A stretch of 64,000 nucleotides of DNA from Streptomyces sp. BK208 (lineage in GTDB: Bacteria; Actinomycetota; Actinomycetes; Streptomycetales; Streptomycetaceae). Below, piece after piece: positions 32,712-42,548 of the stretch (position 1 is its first letter; every line of letters begins with the position of its first letter). The DNA is taken from positions 372,001 to 436,000 of the forward strand of contig NZ_SOAV01000004.1 of the NCBI RefSeq assembly GCF_004364245.1, given 5' to 3'. The notes below the pieces were generated by a model, which searched no databases, was not told the DNA's origin, and saw only the letters and a list, made by a program, of their open reading frames with translations. The translations under genes and the position numbers were made by a program.

Positions 32712-33215
32712 ATGAACAGCAGGCCCGCTTCCTTCGACGAACTCGACCGGAAGATCGTCACCGCGCTGATGGAGAACGCCAGGACGTCCTTCGCCGAGAT
32801 CGGCGCGGAGATCGGTCTCTCCTCGACGGCGGTCAAGCGCCGGGTGGACCGGCTCCGCGAGACGGACGTGATCACCGGGTTCACGGCGACGGTGCGGCCC
32901 TCCGCGCTGGGGTGGCGCACGGAGGCGTACGTGGAGGTGTACTGCGAGGGGGCGGCGCCGCCCCGGCGGCTCGCGGAGGTCGTGCGGGGCTACCCGGAGA
33001 TCACGGCGGCGATGACGGTGACCGGTGGCGCGGACGCGCTGCTGCACGTGCGGGCGCGGGACGTGGAGCACTTCGAGGAGGTCCTGGAGCGCATCCGGGC
33101 GGAGCCGTTCATCCGGAAGACGATCAGTGTGATGGTGCTGTCCCATCTGATCCCGGACAGTCCGGAGGCGGGAGCGGCCCTGCTCGCCCCGGACGGCGCA
33201 GCAGAAGTGCGCTGA
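32712..33215 (+). CDS. Lrp/AsnC-family transcriptional regulator
   Basis: 167 residues. The HTH is FDELDRKIVTALMENARTSF, AEIGAEIGLSSTAVKRRVDRL, followed by the RAM ligand domain with TEAYVEVYCEGAAPPRRLAE, VTGGADALLHVRARDVEHFE and the final ISVMVLSHLI. ATG 32712 lies directly after a -10 element. Followed by a dimethylargininase-like and an ornithine aminotransferase gene, it probably responds to arginine, ornithine or a relative and controls those genes. Confidence 0.92.
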   Translation: MNSRPASFDELDRKIVTALMENARTSFAEIGAEIGLSSTAVKRRVDRLRETDVITGFTATVRPSALGWRTEAYVEVYCEGAAPPRRLAEVVRGYPEITAAMTVTGGADALLHVRARDVEHFEEVLERIRAEPFIRKTISVMVLSHLIPDSPEAGAALLAPDGAAEVR

Positions 33216-33340
33216 ACGGGGGAACGACGCAGCGATCCTGCGGGAACACGCAGCCTTCGTCGCTTGTCGGGCTCGGGCGCCGCTTCCTACCGTGGTGTCA
33301 ACACCCCGTCACGCACCGTGAAAAGCGGAGGTACCCCTCT

Positions 33341-34198
33341 GTGACCGAGTCCCGTGTGCCGCGCCGGCGACGCTTCGTCGTCTGCGAACCCAGACACTTC
33401 GCCGTGCAGTACGCGATCAACCCGTGGATGAGCACCGCCCGACCCGTCGACGTCATCCGCGCACTCGACCAGTGGCAGGCGCTGGTCGACACCTACCGTG
33501 CCCACGGACACACCGTGGACGTCGTCGCCCCGGTCCCCGGCCTGCCCGACATGGTCTTCGCCGCGAACTGCGCGGTCGTGGTCGGCGGCCGGGTCTTCGG
33601 TTCCCGCTTCCACGCGCCGGAGCGGCGTCCCGAGTCGGTGCCCTTCGAGGCGTGGTTCAAGACGGAGGGCTTCGAGGTCCACCATCCCGAGTCGGTCTGC
33701 GAGGGCGAGGGCGACCTGGTCCCGGCCGGGCGTTTCATCCTGGCCGGCACCGGGTTCCGTACGACCCGGGACGCGCACCGCGAGGTGCAGGAGTTCTTCG
33801 GCGTGCCGGTGATCTCGCTGACCTTGGTGGACCCGTACTTCTACCACCTGGACACGGCGTTGTTCGTGCTCGACGACGGTACGGAGGGGGACGGCGGAGC
33901 CGGGTCGGGCGGCGGGAACATCGCCTACTACCCGGGCGCCTTCTCCCCCGGCAGTCGCGAGGTGCTGGAGCGGCTCTACCCGGACGCGGTGCTCGCCACC
34001 CGCGAGGACGCGCTGGCGTTCGGGCTCAACTCCGTGTCCGACGGACGGCACGTGTTCATCGCTCCGGAGGCCCGGGGGCTGGCCGAGCGGCTCTCGGGTC
34101 TCGGCTACGTGCCGGTCCCCGTCGACCTGTCCGAGTTCCACAAGGCCGGTGGCGGCATCAAGTGCTGCACCCAGGAGATCCGGGAGACCCGCTCATGA
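33341..34198 (+). CDS. ddaH: Dimethylarginine dimethylaminohydrolase / amidinotransferase-fold enzyme
   Basis: 285 residues from GTG 33341, preceded by GGAGG. The guanidine-modifying fold is recognised from FVVCEPRHFAVQYAINPWM, PDMVFAANCAVV, FYHLDTALFVLDDG (His-Asp pair) and the C-terminal GGGIKCCTQEIR with the nucleophilic Cys. It would convert (methyl)arginine to citrulline and amine. The stop overlaps the ornithine aminotransferase start (ATGA), placing it in an arginine/ornithine catabolic operon. Arginine deiminase-like activity cannot be excluded. Confidence 0.88.
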   Translation: MTESRVPRRRRFVVCEPRHFAVQYAINPWMSTARPVDVIRALDQWQALVDTYRAHGHTVDVVAPVPGLPDMVFAANCAVVVGGRVFGSRFHAPERRPESVPFEAWFKTEGFEVHHPESVCEGEGDLVPAGRFILAGTGFRTTRDAHREVQEFFGVPVISLTLVDPYFYHLDTALFVLDDGTEGDGGAGSGGGNIAYYPGAFSPGSREVLERLYPDAVLATREDALAFGLNSVSDGRHVFIAPEARGLAERLSGLGYVPVPVDLSEFHKAGGGIKCCTQEIRETRS

Positions 34199-35418
34199 CC
34201 GCACCCGCCCGCGCCGCCCGCGGTTCCGCGGAGCTGATCCGCGCCGAGGAGCCCGTCCTCGCGCACAACTACCACCCGCTGCCCGTCGTGGTGGCCCGCG
34301 CCGAGGGCGCCTGGGTGGAGGACGTGGAGGGCCGCCGCTACCTGGACATGCTGGCCGGCTACTCGGCGCTCAACTTCGGGCACCGCCACCCGGCGCTGAT
34401 CGAGGCCGCGCACCGCCAGCTGGACCGGCTGACGCTCACCTCGCGCGCCTTCCACAACGACCGGCTCGCGGGCTTCGCCGAGCGGCTGGCCGCGCTGACC
34501 GGCACGGACATGGTGCTGCCGATGAACACCGGCGCGGAGGCGGTGGAGAGCGGCATCAAGGTCGCCCGCAAGTGGGCCTACGACGTCAAGGGCGTCCCGG
34601 CCGGCCGGGCGACGATCGTGGTCGCCGCGGACAACTTCCACGGCCGTACGACGACGATCGTCGGCTTCTCCACCGACGAGACGGCCCGCTCCGGATTCGG
34701 GCCCTTCACCCCCGGCTTCCGGATCGTCCCCTACAACGACCTGGCGGCGATGGAGGCGGCGGTCGACGAGACGACGGCCGCCGTGCTGATCGAGCCGATC
34801 CAGGGCGAGGCCGGGGTGCTGATCCCGGACGACGGCTACCTGGCGGGCGTGCGGGAGCTGACCCGGCGCAAGGGCTGCCTGTTCGTCGCGGACGAGATCC
34901 AGTCCGGCCTGGGCCGCACGGGGCACACCCTGGCCGTCGAGCACGAGTCGGTGGTGCCGGACGTGGTGCTGCTCGGCAAGGCGCTCGGCGGCGGCATCGT
35001 CCCGGTGTCGGCGGTGGTCGGCCGCCGCGAGGTGCTGGGCGTGCTGCATCCGGGCGAGCACGGTTCGACGTTCGGCGGCAATCCGCTGGCCGCCGCGGTG
35101 GGCACGGCGGTGGTGGAGCTGCTGGAGACGGGCGAGTTCCAGCGCCGCGCGGCCGAGCTGGGCACGGTGCTGCGCGAGGGCCTCGCCGCCCTGGTCGGCA
35201 AGGGCGTCGTCGGTTTCCGGGCACGCGGCCTGTGGGCGGGCGTGGACGTGGACCCGGCCCTGGGCACCGGGCGCGAGATCGGTGAGCGGCTGATGCGTGA
35301 GGGCATCCTCGTCAAGGACACCCACGGCTCCACGATCCGCCTCGCCCCGCCGCTGACCGTCACGGCCGGGGAGCTGTCGGGCGCCCTCGGGACGCTGGAG
35401 AAGGTCCTGACGTCCTGA
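34195..35418 (+). CDS. rocD: Ornithine aminotransferase
   Basis: 407 residues, class-III PLP aminotransferase. LAHNYHPLPVVVARAEGAWV is the ornithine aminotransferase N-terminus; MNTGAEAVESGIKVARKWAY, LIEPIQGEAGVLIP, FVADEIQSGLGRTG and LLGKALGGGIVPVSA (PLP Lys) follow in order. It converts ornithine and 2-oxoglutarate to glutamate semialdehyde and glutamate. Translationally coupled to the dimethylargininase-like gene. Confidence 0.95.
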   Translation: MTAPARAARGSAELIRAEEPVLAHNYHPLPVVVARAEGAWVEDVEGRRYLDMLAGYSALNFGHRHPALIEAAHRQLDRLTLTSRAFHNDRLAGFAERLAALTGTDMVLPMNTGAEAVESGIKVARKWAYDVKGVPAGRATIVVAADNFHGRTTTIVGFSTDETARSGFGPFTPGFRIVPYNDLAAMEAAVDETTAAVLIEPIQGEAGVLIPDDGYLAGVRELTRRKGCLFVADEIQSGLGRTGHTLAVEHESVVPDVVLLGKALGGGIVPVSAVVGRREVLGVLHPGEHGSTFGGNPLAAAVGTAVVELLETGEFQRRAAELGTVLREGLAALVGKGVVGFRARGLWAGVDVDPALGTGREIGERLMREGILVKDTHGSTIRLAPPLTVTAGELSGALGTLEKVLTS

Positions 35419-35434
35419 CCACGCCCGCGGGCGG

Positions 35435-35893
35435 TCACCGAGCGGCTCGGCGTCCTTCGTCGAGCCGCTCCACGTGGGCGACGTTGTCGCGGTCCTCGGC
35501 GTCCTCGCCGGGCCCGGCCGCGAACCAGGCGTCGAGGATCTCCCGCAGCAGCGGCCCGGACGTCAGCCGCAGGCCGAGCGCGAGCACGTTGGCGTCGTTC
35601 CAGCGACGCGCCCCGTCCGCGGTGTACGCGTCGGTGCACAGGGCCGCGCGGACGCCCGGGACCTTGTTGGCGGCGATGGACGCGCCGGTGCCGGTCCAGC
35701 AGCACACCACGGCCTGGTCGGCCCGCCCCTCGGCGACCTCGCGCGCCGCCCGCTCGGAGCACGTCGCCCACCGGGGGTCCGCTCCCGGGCTCAGCGCTCC
35801 GTACGTCCGTACGTCGTGTCCGCGTCCGCGCAGCTCCTCGACGAGGAGCCGGGCCACGGGTTCGTCCATGTCGGAGGAGACGGAGATGCGCAT
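35435..35893 (-). CDS. RpiB/LacA/LacB-family sugar-phosphate isomerase
   Basis: 152 residues. VVCCWTGTGASIAANKVPGVRAALCTDAYTADGARRWNDANVLALG carries the anion-hole GTG, the active-site Cys region and the NDANVL phosphate motif of RpiB. The N-terminus reads VSSDMDEPVARL where canonical RpiB has SDHAG, so the first catalytic-site His is replaced. This divergence suggests a substrate other than ribose 5-phosphate. It converges with rocD, and a 10-bp hairpin lies within its last codons. Confidence 0.85.
   Translation of the reverse strand: MRISVSSDMDEPVARLLVEELRGRGHDVRTYGALSPGADPRWATCSERAAREVAEGRADQAVVCCWTGTGASIAANKVPGVRAALCTDAYTADGARRWNDANVLALGLRLTSGPLLREILDAWFAAGPGEDAEDRDNVAHVERLDEGRRAAR
35440..35470. 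terminator. Hairpin inside the rpiB-like 3' coding end
   Basis: GAGCGGCTCG (35440-35449) pairs with CGAGCCGCTC (35461-35470), 11-nt loop. It is 21 bases past the rocD stop but inside the last dozen codons of the convergent gene, so it could terminate rocD transcription while encoding protein on the other strand. Confidence 0.5.
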
Positions 35894-36033
35894 GTGCGCA
35901 GCGTACTCACCGTCCGCTCACCTCATCGGCCCAGTCACATGACCGAAGTCACGACCATACCCAGCATGATCGGGGGAACGGGTACGAGCCGAGAGACGTA
36001 CGACCCAGCAGGCTCCGTCCGGAGTGTCTGCGT

Positions 36034-37548
36034 GTGGAAAGGGAGGCTGCCACGTCCCCCACCGACAACGGCCCAGAGACCGACGCCGCGGCAGTGCGCC
36101 GCCACCCCGCCCTCTTCCGGGCGATCAAGCGTCGGAAGAACCCCCGGTTGCGCCGGTCGGACATCACCGTCACCGACGAGGCCGCGGTCAAGCGAGCCGT
36201 GAAGGCCGCCTCTCTCGGCAACGCCATGGAGTGGTTCGACTTCGGCATCTACGCCTACCTCGCGGGCACCATCGGCCGCGTGTTCTTCCCGTCCGGGAGT
36301 GACACCGCGCAGCTGCTCTCCTCGTTCGCCACGTTCGCCGTGGCGTTCCTGGTGCGGCCGATCGGCGGCATGGTCTTCGGACCGATGGGCGACAGGATCG
36401 GCCGCAAGAAGGTGCTCGCGCTGACCATGATCCTCATGGCGATCGGCACCGCGGCCATCGGGCTCATCCCCAGCTACGACTCGATCGGCTTCTGGTCCCC
36501 GGTGCTGCTGATCCTGTTCCGCCTGCTCCAGGGCTTCTCCACCGGCGGCGAGTACGGCGGCGCCTCCACCTTCATCGCCGAGTACGCGCCCGACAAGCGG
36601 CGCGGCTTCTTCGGCAGCTTCCTGGAGCTGGGCACGCTCGCCGGGTACACCGGTGCCGCCACTCTCGTCACCGCGCTGACGGCGGGGCTGGGCAGCGACA
36701 CGATGGACGCCTGGGGCTGGCGGATCCCGTTCCTGGTGGCGGCGCCGCTGGGCATCGTGGGTATCTATCTGCGGCTGAAGCTGGACGACACGCCTGCCTT
36801 CCTGAAGCTGGAGGACTCCAACGTCCACATCTCGGAGGCGGCGAACGCGGTGGAGACCACCGCGCGGGGCGACCTCGCCAAGATCTTCCGTACCCACTGG
36901 CGGTCGCTGGTGCTGTGCATCGCGCTGGTCGGCGCCTACAACATCACCGACTACATGCTGCTGTCGTACATGCCGACGTACCTGTCGGACGAGCTGGACT
37001 ACAGCGAGAGCCACGGTCTGATGATCCTGGTGGCGACGATGGTGCTGCTGATGCTGATCATCAACCAGGTGGGCCGGCTCTCCGACCGCTTCGGCCGCAA
37101 GCCCCTTCTGATGACCGGCATGATCGGCTTCTTCGTGCTGTCCGCCCCGGCCTTCGTCCTGGTGCAGGAGGGCAGTCTGCTCGCGGTCTCGGGCGGCATG
37201 CTGATGCTCGGCCTGTCACTGGTCTGTCTGCTGGGCACGATGTCGGCGGCGCTCCCGGCGATGTTCCCGACCAACGTCCGCTACGGGTCCCTTTCGGTCG
37301 GCTACAACCTGTCGGCGTCGATCTTCGGCGGCACCACACCGCTGGTGATCACTGCCCTGATCAGCGTGACCGGCTCCGACATGATGCCCGCCTACTACTC
37401 GATGGCCGCCGCGCTGGTCGGTGTGGTGGCCGTGGCCTGCATGCGGGAGACGGCCCAGAAGCCGCTGGCGGGCTCCCCGCCGGCGGTGGGGACCGAGGAG
37501 GAGGCCGCGGAGATCGTCGAGGCGCAGGCGCCGACGCCGAAGTTCTGA
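36034..37548 (+). CDS. MHS-family MFS transporter (proline/betaine-type)
   Basis: 504 residues with 12 membrane spans. SLGNAMEWFDFGIYAYLAG is the MHS TM1 signature shared with ProP, KgtP and ShiA; GPMGDRIGRKKVLALTMILM is MFS motif A, and RLLQGFSTGGEYGGASTFIAEYAP is motif B of the family. It is a proton symporter for a compatible solute or organic acid. GTG 36034 has GGAG 10 nt upstream. The N-terminal 45 residues are hydrophilic and charged. Confidence 0.88.
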   Translation: MEREAATSPTDNGPETDAAAVRRHPALFRAIKRRKNPRLRRSDITVTDEAAVKRAVKAASLGNAMEWFDFGIYAYLAGTIGRVFFPSGSDTAQLLSSFATFAVAFLVRPIGGMVFGPMGDRIGRKKVLALTMILMAIGTAAIGLIPSYDSIGFWSPVLLILFRLLQGFSTGGEYGGASTFIAEYAPDKRRGFFGSFLELGTLAGYTGAATLVTALTAGLGSDTMDAWGWRIPFLVAAPLGIVGIYLRLKLDDTPAFLKLEDSNVHISEAANAVETTARGDLAKIFRTHWRSLVLCIALVGAYNITDYMLLSYMPTYLSDELDYSESHGLMILVATMVLLMLIINQVGRLSDRFGRKPLLMTGMIGFFVLSAPAFVLVQEGSLLAVSGGMLMLGLSLVCLLGTMSAALPAMFPTNVRYGSLSVGYNLSASIFGGTTPLVITALISVTGSDMMPAYYSMAAALVGVVAVACMRETAQKPLAGSPPAVGTEEEAAEIVEAQAPTPKF

Positions 37549-37565
37549 CACCGCGAGCGCGCGGG

Positions 37566-37607
37566 GACGGGGCGGTGGGGTTCGTTCGTGAACCCCACCG
37601 CCCCGTC
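37566..37607. terminator. Bidirectional terminator between convergent genes
   Basis: A perfect 18-bp stem, GACGGGGCGGTGGGGTTC (37566-37583) with GAACCCCACCGCCCCGTC (37590-37607), 6-nt loop. One of the strongest hairpins in the window. Confidence 0.9.
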
Positions 37608-37648
37608 GGCGTGTCAGGCGTGTCCGGGTGTGTGCCGGCGCAGGGGTG

Positions 37649-40600
37649 TCAGAGGCGCTGCCACAGGGCGGGTACGTTCGGGGGCTCCCAGCCGGGGTAG
37701 GCGGTGTGGCCCTGGACGCACCGGTAGCGGACGCCGGCGTAGGTCACCTCATCACCGGCCGCGTAGGTGGCTCCCGGCTGCCAGGTGGTCTCACCGCCGC
37801 CGTCGCCGGGCACGGTGAGGGTGTACGTGGTGGTGTGCGTGACGGTGCCCGTGCCGGTGAGGGTCAGGGTGTAGGTGCCGCCGGCCGTGCCCGCGGCGAC
37901 CCGGACGGTGGCGGTGGCGGACTGGCCGGAGGTGACGGAGGCGGGGCTGAAGCCCACGCTCACGCCGGTCGGCGCGCCGGTCGCGGACAGCCGTACGGTC
38001 TGCGCTTCGCCGCCGGTCGTCGCGGTGTTCACGGTGACCGTCGCGGAGCCGCCCGGGGCGATCGTGCCCGAGGACGGGTTCACGGAGAGGGAGAAGTCGT
38101 CCGGCGGGTTCGGTGCGTCGCCGACGGCGGTCTTCCAGATGGTGTACGCGATGCCGTCGGCGCTGCGGTTCAGCGCGGTGGCGCTGATGTTGGCGGTGGT
38201 GTCGCAGGCGGAGTGGTAGCACGGGTCGTAGGAGCGGCCGGCGGTGCCGCCCCATTTGGCGGCCTCCGAGGCGGACTTGGTCGCGGAGGCGCCGGTGGCG
38301 TAACCGGAGGTGGGGATGCCGACCTGCTGGAAGGAGTAGTCGTCGGAGCGGCCCTGGCCCTCGACGTTCTCCTGCGGGGCCAGTCCGAGGGAGGTCCAGT
38401 ACTCCCGCATCGGGGCGGAGGCCGCCGAGGCCAGGTTGTTGATGAAGTAGCCGCCGTTGACGGAGGCCACCATGTCGAAGTTGTAGTACGCCTTGATCCT
38501 GGCGCGCTCGGTCGAGGTGAGGTTCCGGGCGTAGAAGTCGGAGCCGTTGAGGCCCTGTTCCTCGTCGGTCCACCAGGCGAAGCGGACCCGGCTCTTCATG
38601 GTGGGGTTCTGCTTCGCCAGGGTGAGCGCGGTCTCCAGGAGCGCGGCGGAACCGGAGCCGTTGTCGTTGATGCCGGGGCCGGCCGCGACGCCGTCGAGGT
38701 GGGCGCCGAACATGTAGACGCTGTTCGCGTCGCCCTTGGGCCACTCGGCGACGAGGTTGTTGCCCGCGCCCGCGGCGCAGCCGGAGGTGCAGGTCTGCTC
38801 GGTGACGGTGTAGCCGGCCGCCTGGAGCCTGCCCTTCACGTACGCGAGGGAGGCGCCGTACCCGGTGCCGGTGGACCGGCGGTTGCCGCCGTTCTGAGCG
38901 GCGATCGAGTTGAACTGCGCGAGGTGGGCCTGCACTTGGGCGACGTCGACGTCGGGCGGCGTGCCCGGGCCGGTGCCGCCGCCGACGGTGAGGGTGTACT
39001 GCGCGGTGTGGCTCCTGCTGCCCGCCGTGCCCTTGACGGTGATCGAGTAGGTCCCGGCGGCGGTGCCGGAGGCGGTGGTCACGCGCATCGTCGAGCTGGA
39101 TCCGGAGGTGACCGTCGAGGGGCTGAAGGTGACGCTGACGCCGGGCGGGGTGCCGGTGGCCGTCAGCGCCACCTGCTGGGCACCGCCGGCGACGGTGCTG
39201 GTGTCGACCGTGGCCTGGGCCGCGGAGCCGGCCTCGACGTTTCCGCTCGCGGGGCTCAGGGCCAGCGAGAAGTCGGTCTCCTGCCGGGTGCAGGTCGGGT
39301 CGCCGCCCTGGGCCGGGACGGCGACCGCCGTCCAGGCCGCCCTGGTGGCGTCGAACAGGTCGCAGGAGGCGTCCAGGTTCTTGGCCGCGGTGAGGGTGGC
39401 GGTGCGGTACCGCTTGTAGGTCATGCCGCTGGTCTTGAGGAGCATCCCGCCGTAGAAGATCTTTCCGGCGTTCCGGATGCCGACGCCGGTCACCTGGCTG
39501 CCGTCGCATGTGGGGCTTGCGGGCTTGCCGCCGCCGGGGCTGGAGCCCTCGGCGAGGAGGTAGAACCAGTGGTTCATGGGGCCGGCGGCCGCGTGTTCCT
39601 CGGTGTTCGGGATGGAGGCGGAGTAGCAGGTGGGGTCGTTGTTGACCAGCCGGGGGTTGTACATGTTGCGGATCGGGCCGCGGCCCTGGAGGTCGATCTC
39701 CTCGCCGACGGTGTAGTCGGGGGTGTCGTAGGGGGCCGGCTGGTTCGCGTAGGCCTCGGTCAGCGCGCCCATGATGTCGCCGGTGGCCTCTCCCAGGCCG
39801 CTCTCGTGGTTGGCGCCGCCGGGGGTGTTGCTGTCCAGGCCGTGGCCGAACTCGTGGCCCACCACGTCCATGCCGGCGATCCACTTGCCGGCGCTGTTGT
39901 GGCCGATGGTGACCCGTGAGCCGTCCCAGTAGGCGTTGAGCTGGTCGAGGCCGACGAGGACCGGCCAGCTGCCGCCGTTGCCGTTGTGGCTGTTGCGACC
40001 GAGCCAGTCGCGGAGCATGTCGGACTCCTTCTGCGCCGCGTACATGACGTCGACGCAGCCGGTCTCGCGACTGGAGGCGCTGCCGGTGCCCCAGTCGTCG
40101 TCCGGGCCGGTGAACAGGCCGCCGTTGTAGTCCGAGCACTGCAGGCCCGGGCGGGTGGTGTCGCGCAGGGCGTACTGGCTGCCGGAGCGCGAGGTGTCGA
40201 TGGTCAGCGGGTCCGGGCCGTTCCACTCGCTGTGGCCGGTGCCGGCCTTCACCTCGTCGTAGCTGTCGACGACCTTTCCGGTGCGGGCGTCGACGAAGAC
40301 GTGCAGTCTGCTGGGCACGTGCTCCTCGGTGGTGCCGACGAGCACGGTCTCCCAGGCCAGGGTCTGCACGTCGTCCGCGACCCGGACCACCAGCCGTCCG
40401 GAGTCGGCCTCGTCGACGTCGGCGAGCCGCTTGCGGCTGGTCCGCACCGCCTGCTCGGCCTTGATCCGGGCCTCGGTCGGTACCGCGACGGCGGCCTCGG
40501 TGGCCGACTGGACGGCACGCACCCTGCCCTTGCCGTCGGCGAGGACGACGGCGTCGCCGCCGACCACCGGCAGCCCGTGGTAGGTGCGTTCGTAGGCGAC

Positions 40601-40849
40601 GGAGAACAGATCCTTGCCCCAGGGGATGACCTGGTGACGGTCGTACTGCTCGTCCGGGCCGCCGGCGACGAGGGCGTCGAGGCCGCTGCGGACGGCCCGG
40701 TCGGCCGCGGCGACGGCCTTCCCGACGGGGGTGGGTTCCGCCGCGGAGGGCGCGGACCGCTCCGAGGCCGAGGCGAGGGAGGTCGGTACCACCACCCCTG
40801 CGAGCGTCATGGCCAGGACTGTCCCGGCCACCGCGGTCTGTCTGAGCAT
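37649..40849 (-). CDS. Secreted two-peptidase protein: M4 thermolysin-like + M28 aminopeptidase + CBM5/12
   Basis: 1066 residues. Order: signal peptide (about 1-29, ending ASA); FTP/PepSY propeptide (about 40-200, [20 protein letters not shown]); M4 catalytic domain (about 205-510) with [13 protein letters not shown] (about 330) and [13 protein letters not shown] (third zinc ligand Glu, about 353); an Ig-like domain (about 528-620); M28 domain (about 630-895) with [36 protein letters not shown] and HSACD, the complete two-zinc ligand set of the S. griseus aminopeptidase; a second Ig-like domain (about 905-1000); and a CBM5/12 chitin-binding domain ([16 protein letters not shown] to WQRL). It would cut proteins internally and trim the ends while held on chitin. 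AAGGAG precedes the ATG. Confidence 0.9.
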   Translation of the reverse strand: MLRQTAVAGTVLAMTLAGVVVPTSLASASERSAPSAAEPTPVGKAVAAADRAVRSGLDALVAGGPDEQYDRHQVIPWGKDLFSVAYERTYHGLPVVGGDAVVLADGKGRVRAVQSATEAAVAVPTEARIKAEQAVRTSRKRLADVDEADSGRLVVRVADDVQTLAWETVLVGTTEEHVPSRLHVFVDARTGKVVDSYDEVKAGTGHSEWNGPDPLTIDTSRSGSQYALRDTTRPGLQCSDYNGGLFTGPDDDWGTGSASSRETGCVDVMYAAQKESDMLRDWLGRNSHNGNGGSWPVLVGLDQLNAYWDGSRVTIGHNSAGKWIAGMDVVGHEFGHGLDSNTPGGANHESGLGEATGDIMGALTEAYANQPAPYDTPDYTVGEEIDLQGRGPIRNMYNPRLVNNDPTCYSASIPNTEEHAAAGPMNHWFYLLAEGSSPGGGKPASPTCDGSQVTGVGIRNAGKIFYGGMLLKTSGMTYKRYRTATLTAAKNLDASCDLFDATRAAWTAVAVPAQGGDPTCTRQETDFSLALSPASGNVEAGSAAQATVDTSTVAGGAQQVALTATGTPPGVSVTFSPSTVTSGSSSTMRVTTASGTAAGTYSITVKGTAGSRSHTAQYTLTVGGGTGPGTPPDVDVAQVQAHLAQFNSIAAQNGGNRRSTGTGYGASLAYVKGRLQAAGYTVTEQTCTSGCAAGAGNNLVAEWPKGDANSVYMFGAHLDGVAAGPGINDNGSGSAALLETALTLAKQNPTMKSRVRFAWWTDEEQGLNGSDFYARNLTSTERARIKAYYNFDMVASVNGGYFINNLASAASAPMREYWTSLGLAPQENVEGQGRSDDYSFQQVGIPTSGYATGASATKSASEAAKWGGTAGRSYDPCYHSACDTTANISATALNRSADGIAYTIWKTAVGDAPNPPDDFSLSVNPSSGTIAPGGSATVTVNTATTGGEAQTVRLSATGAPTGVSVGFSPASVTSGQSATATVRVAAGTAGGTYTLTLTGTGTVTHTTTYTLTVPGDGGGETTWQPGATYAAGDEVTYAGVRYRCVQGHTAYPGWEPPNVPALWQRL

Positions 40850-40909
40850 CGTGGCTCCTTGTGAGAGTGGGGAGGCGCCTGTCGGGCCGGCCCGGGCCGT
40901 GACCTGCCG

Positions 40910-40941
40910 GACGCGCTCCCCGGGGTGCGGGAGCGCGTCCT
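40910..40941. promoter_or_regulatory. Perfect hairpin in the leader of the M4/M28 gene
   Basis: GGACGCGCTCCC (40910-40921) with GGGAGCGCGTCC (40930-40941), 8-nt loop, about 60 bases before the start codon on the minus strand. It could be an operator or a leader stem. The remainder of the 253-base gap to 41102 shows a TTGACA on the minus strand (41039 to 41034) but no convincing -10. Confidence 0.5.
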
Positions 40942-41102
40942 ACGGATGTCCGTTGCATGTCATGTCACGGGCTGGCGGAACCCTCACACCCCGCCGCGGC
41001 GGAAGCAACGGCTCCGCGGGGCTGGTACGGACCTGTCAAAATCCGGCAAGCGGGGGTGCGCCTCGCGAGCGGCCCGCCCTGCGAAGCCGCGGTCCCCGGC
41101 GC

Positions 41103-42548
41103 TCACTCCCCCGCGTCCAGCAGCCGCCGGCGGTACTCACGGACCTCCGGCAGGTCGGCCCACCTCCCGGTGAGCCGGCTGTGCAGGCCACGCAGTTCGG
41201 CGGTGACCATCGACTCGCGCGAGCGCACGGCCTCCGGCAGGACCTCCGAGGCCAGGGCGACGGCGGCGCCGGGATCGCCGGCACACGCCCAGCTGTCCGC
41301 CAGGCGCAGGGTGAGCAGCAGCCGCGCGCCCCGCATCTGGGGCGGCACCTGCGCCCGCGAGCGTGCGGTGGCGTCGACCGCGCGCCTGGCCGCGGCCCGG
41401 TCCCCGGTCGCCACGGCGAGGTCGCGCAGGGCGCCGCCGATCGCCGAGTCGACCCGCATCGCGCCCTCGGCCCCTGCCATCCACGGCGCTTCCAGGAGGT
41501 CCTGCGGGCCGAGGCGGGCGAACCCCCGCCGGGCCAGGGTGATGTGACGGCGGCTCTGCGCCGCGTCGCCCGCCAGGGCGTGGCCGCGCGCCTGGTAGAG
41601 GTCCGACAGGGTGGCCGTCCACCGGCGCCGCCCGTCCACGGCGCCGATGCCCTGCGCGTACCCGAGCATCGACGAGGGGTCCCCGTCGAGCCGGACCAGG
41701 GTGCACATGTCGCTGAGCAGCGTGGCGCGGGCCGGCGCGTCCCGGACGGCGTCCGCCCAGCGCAGACCGTGGCCGAACCAGGCCATCGCCACGCCGGTCT
41801 GCCCGCGCTCCATCCGCAGCCGTCCGGCGACCTGCGCGTACTGCGCGCCGAGCCGCAACTGCCCGTACGGCAGCCGCCCGGCGGAGTTGACCTCACCGGC
41901 CCAGCGGGCCAGGGCCCGCAGCAGTCCCTCGACGGCCGTCACGCGTCCCCCGTACCGGAATGCCTCGCGGATGAGACAGGCGAGGACGGCGGTGAGGCCG
42001 TGCAGCAACTCCGCCTCGGCGACCGCCGCCCGGACGCCGCCCGCGCCCCTTTCCGTGCCCGCGCCCCGCCCCGGGCCCAGGCCGCCCGCCGGACCGAGCC
42101 GGCCGAGCAGCCCAGGCAACTCCCCCGGCCCGGGCACCGCGCACCCCGCGGTGCCGTGCAGCGGGCACACCAGGCCCTCGGCGGGCAGCCGGGCGGGCCA
42201 CATCCCGGGGTCCGGCGCCTCCCGGCCGCCGGGATCGTCCGCGCCGGGCAGCGGCGCGAACAGTGCCGGGTCCGCCGGAAACCGGCCCGGTCGTCTCGGC
42301 ACCTCGTGCGGCGCGGCGACGATCGCGGCGAGCCGGCCGCCGGTCTCCAGTACCGCATCGAGCCGGCGCACCAGGCCCGCGGGCGGCTCGCGCAGGCCCG
42401 CCTCCAGTTTGCTCACGGCCGAGTGGTGGTAGCCGATCCGCAGGCCGAGTTGCAGCTGGGTCAACCCGGCCGCCCTGCGAAGGGAGCGCAACTGCCGCCC
42501 GAACTCCGCCCACGAGGTCCCCGCCGTCCGCGCCGGTCCACCGGTCAT
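41103..42548 (-). CDS. XRE-family regulator with TPR-like C-terminal region
   Basis: 481 residues. HTH at about 13-66: EFGRQLRSLRRAAGLTQLQL, GYHHSAVSKLEAGLREPPAG. The remainder is alpha-helical with repeated A-L-A-rich helix pairs (LIREAFRYGG, YGQLRLGAQYAQVAGRLRME, LYQARGHALAGDAAQ), like the large Streptomyces 'regulator-like' proteins. A Cys pair in LVCPLHGTAGCAVPG is of unknown meaning. Ligand and targets are unknown. Confidence 0.82.
   Translation of the reverse strand: MTGGPARTAGTSWAEFGRQLRSLRRAAGLTQLQLGLRIGYHHSAVSKLEAGLREPPAGLVRRLDAVLETGGRLAAIVAAPHEVPRRPGRFPADPALFAPLPGADDPGGREAPDPGMWPARLPAEGLVCPLHGTAGCAVPGPGELPGLLGRLGPAGGLGPGRGAGTERGAGGVRAAVAEAELLHGLTAVLACLIREAFRYGGRVTAVEGLLRALARWAGEVNSAGRLPYGQLRLGAQYAQVAGRLRMERGQTGVAMAWFGHGLRWADAVRDAPARATLLSDMCTLVRLDGDPSSMLGYAQGIGAVDGRRRWTATLSDLYQARGHALAGDAAQSRRHITLARRGFARLGPQDLLEAPWMAGAEGAMRVDSAIGGALRDLAVATGDRAAARRAVDATARSRAQVPPQMRGARLLLTLRLADSWACAGDPGAAVALASEVLPEAVRSRESMVTAELRGLHSRLTGRWADLPEVREYRRRLLDAGE

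Noticed and set aside
37628..39919. 763-codon plus-strand frame opposite the M4/M28 gene
   Set aside because: Antisense shadow; Gly/Val/Ala-rich with no domain, while the minus strand has complete catalytic motifs.
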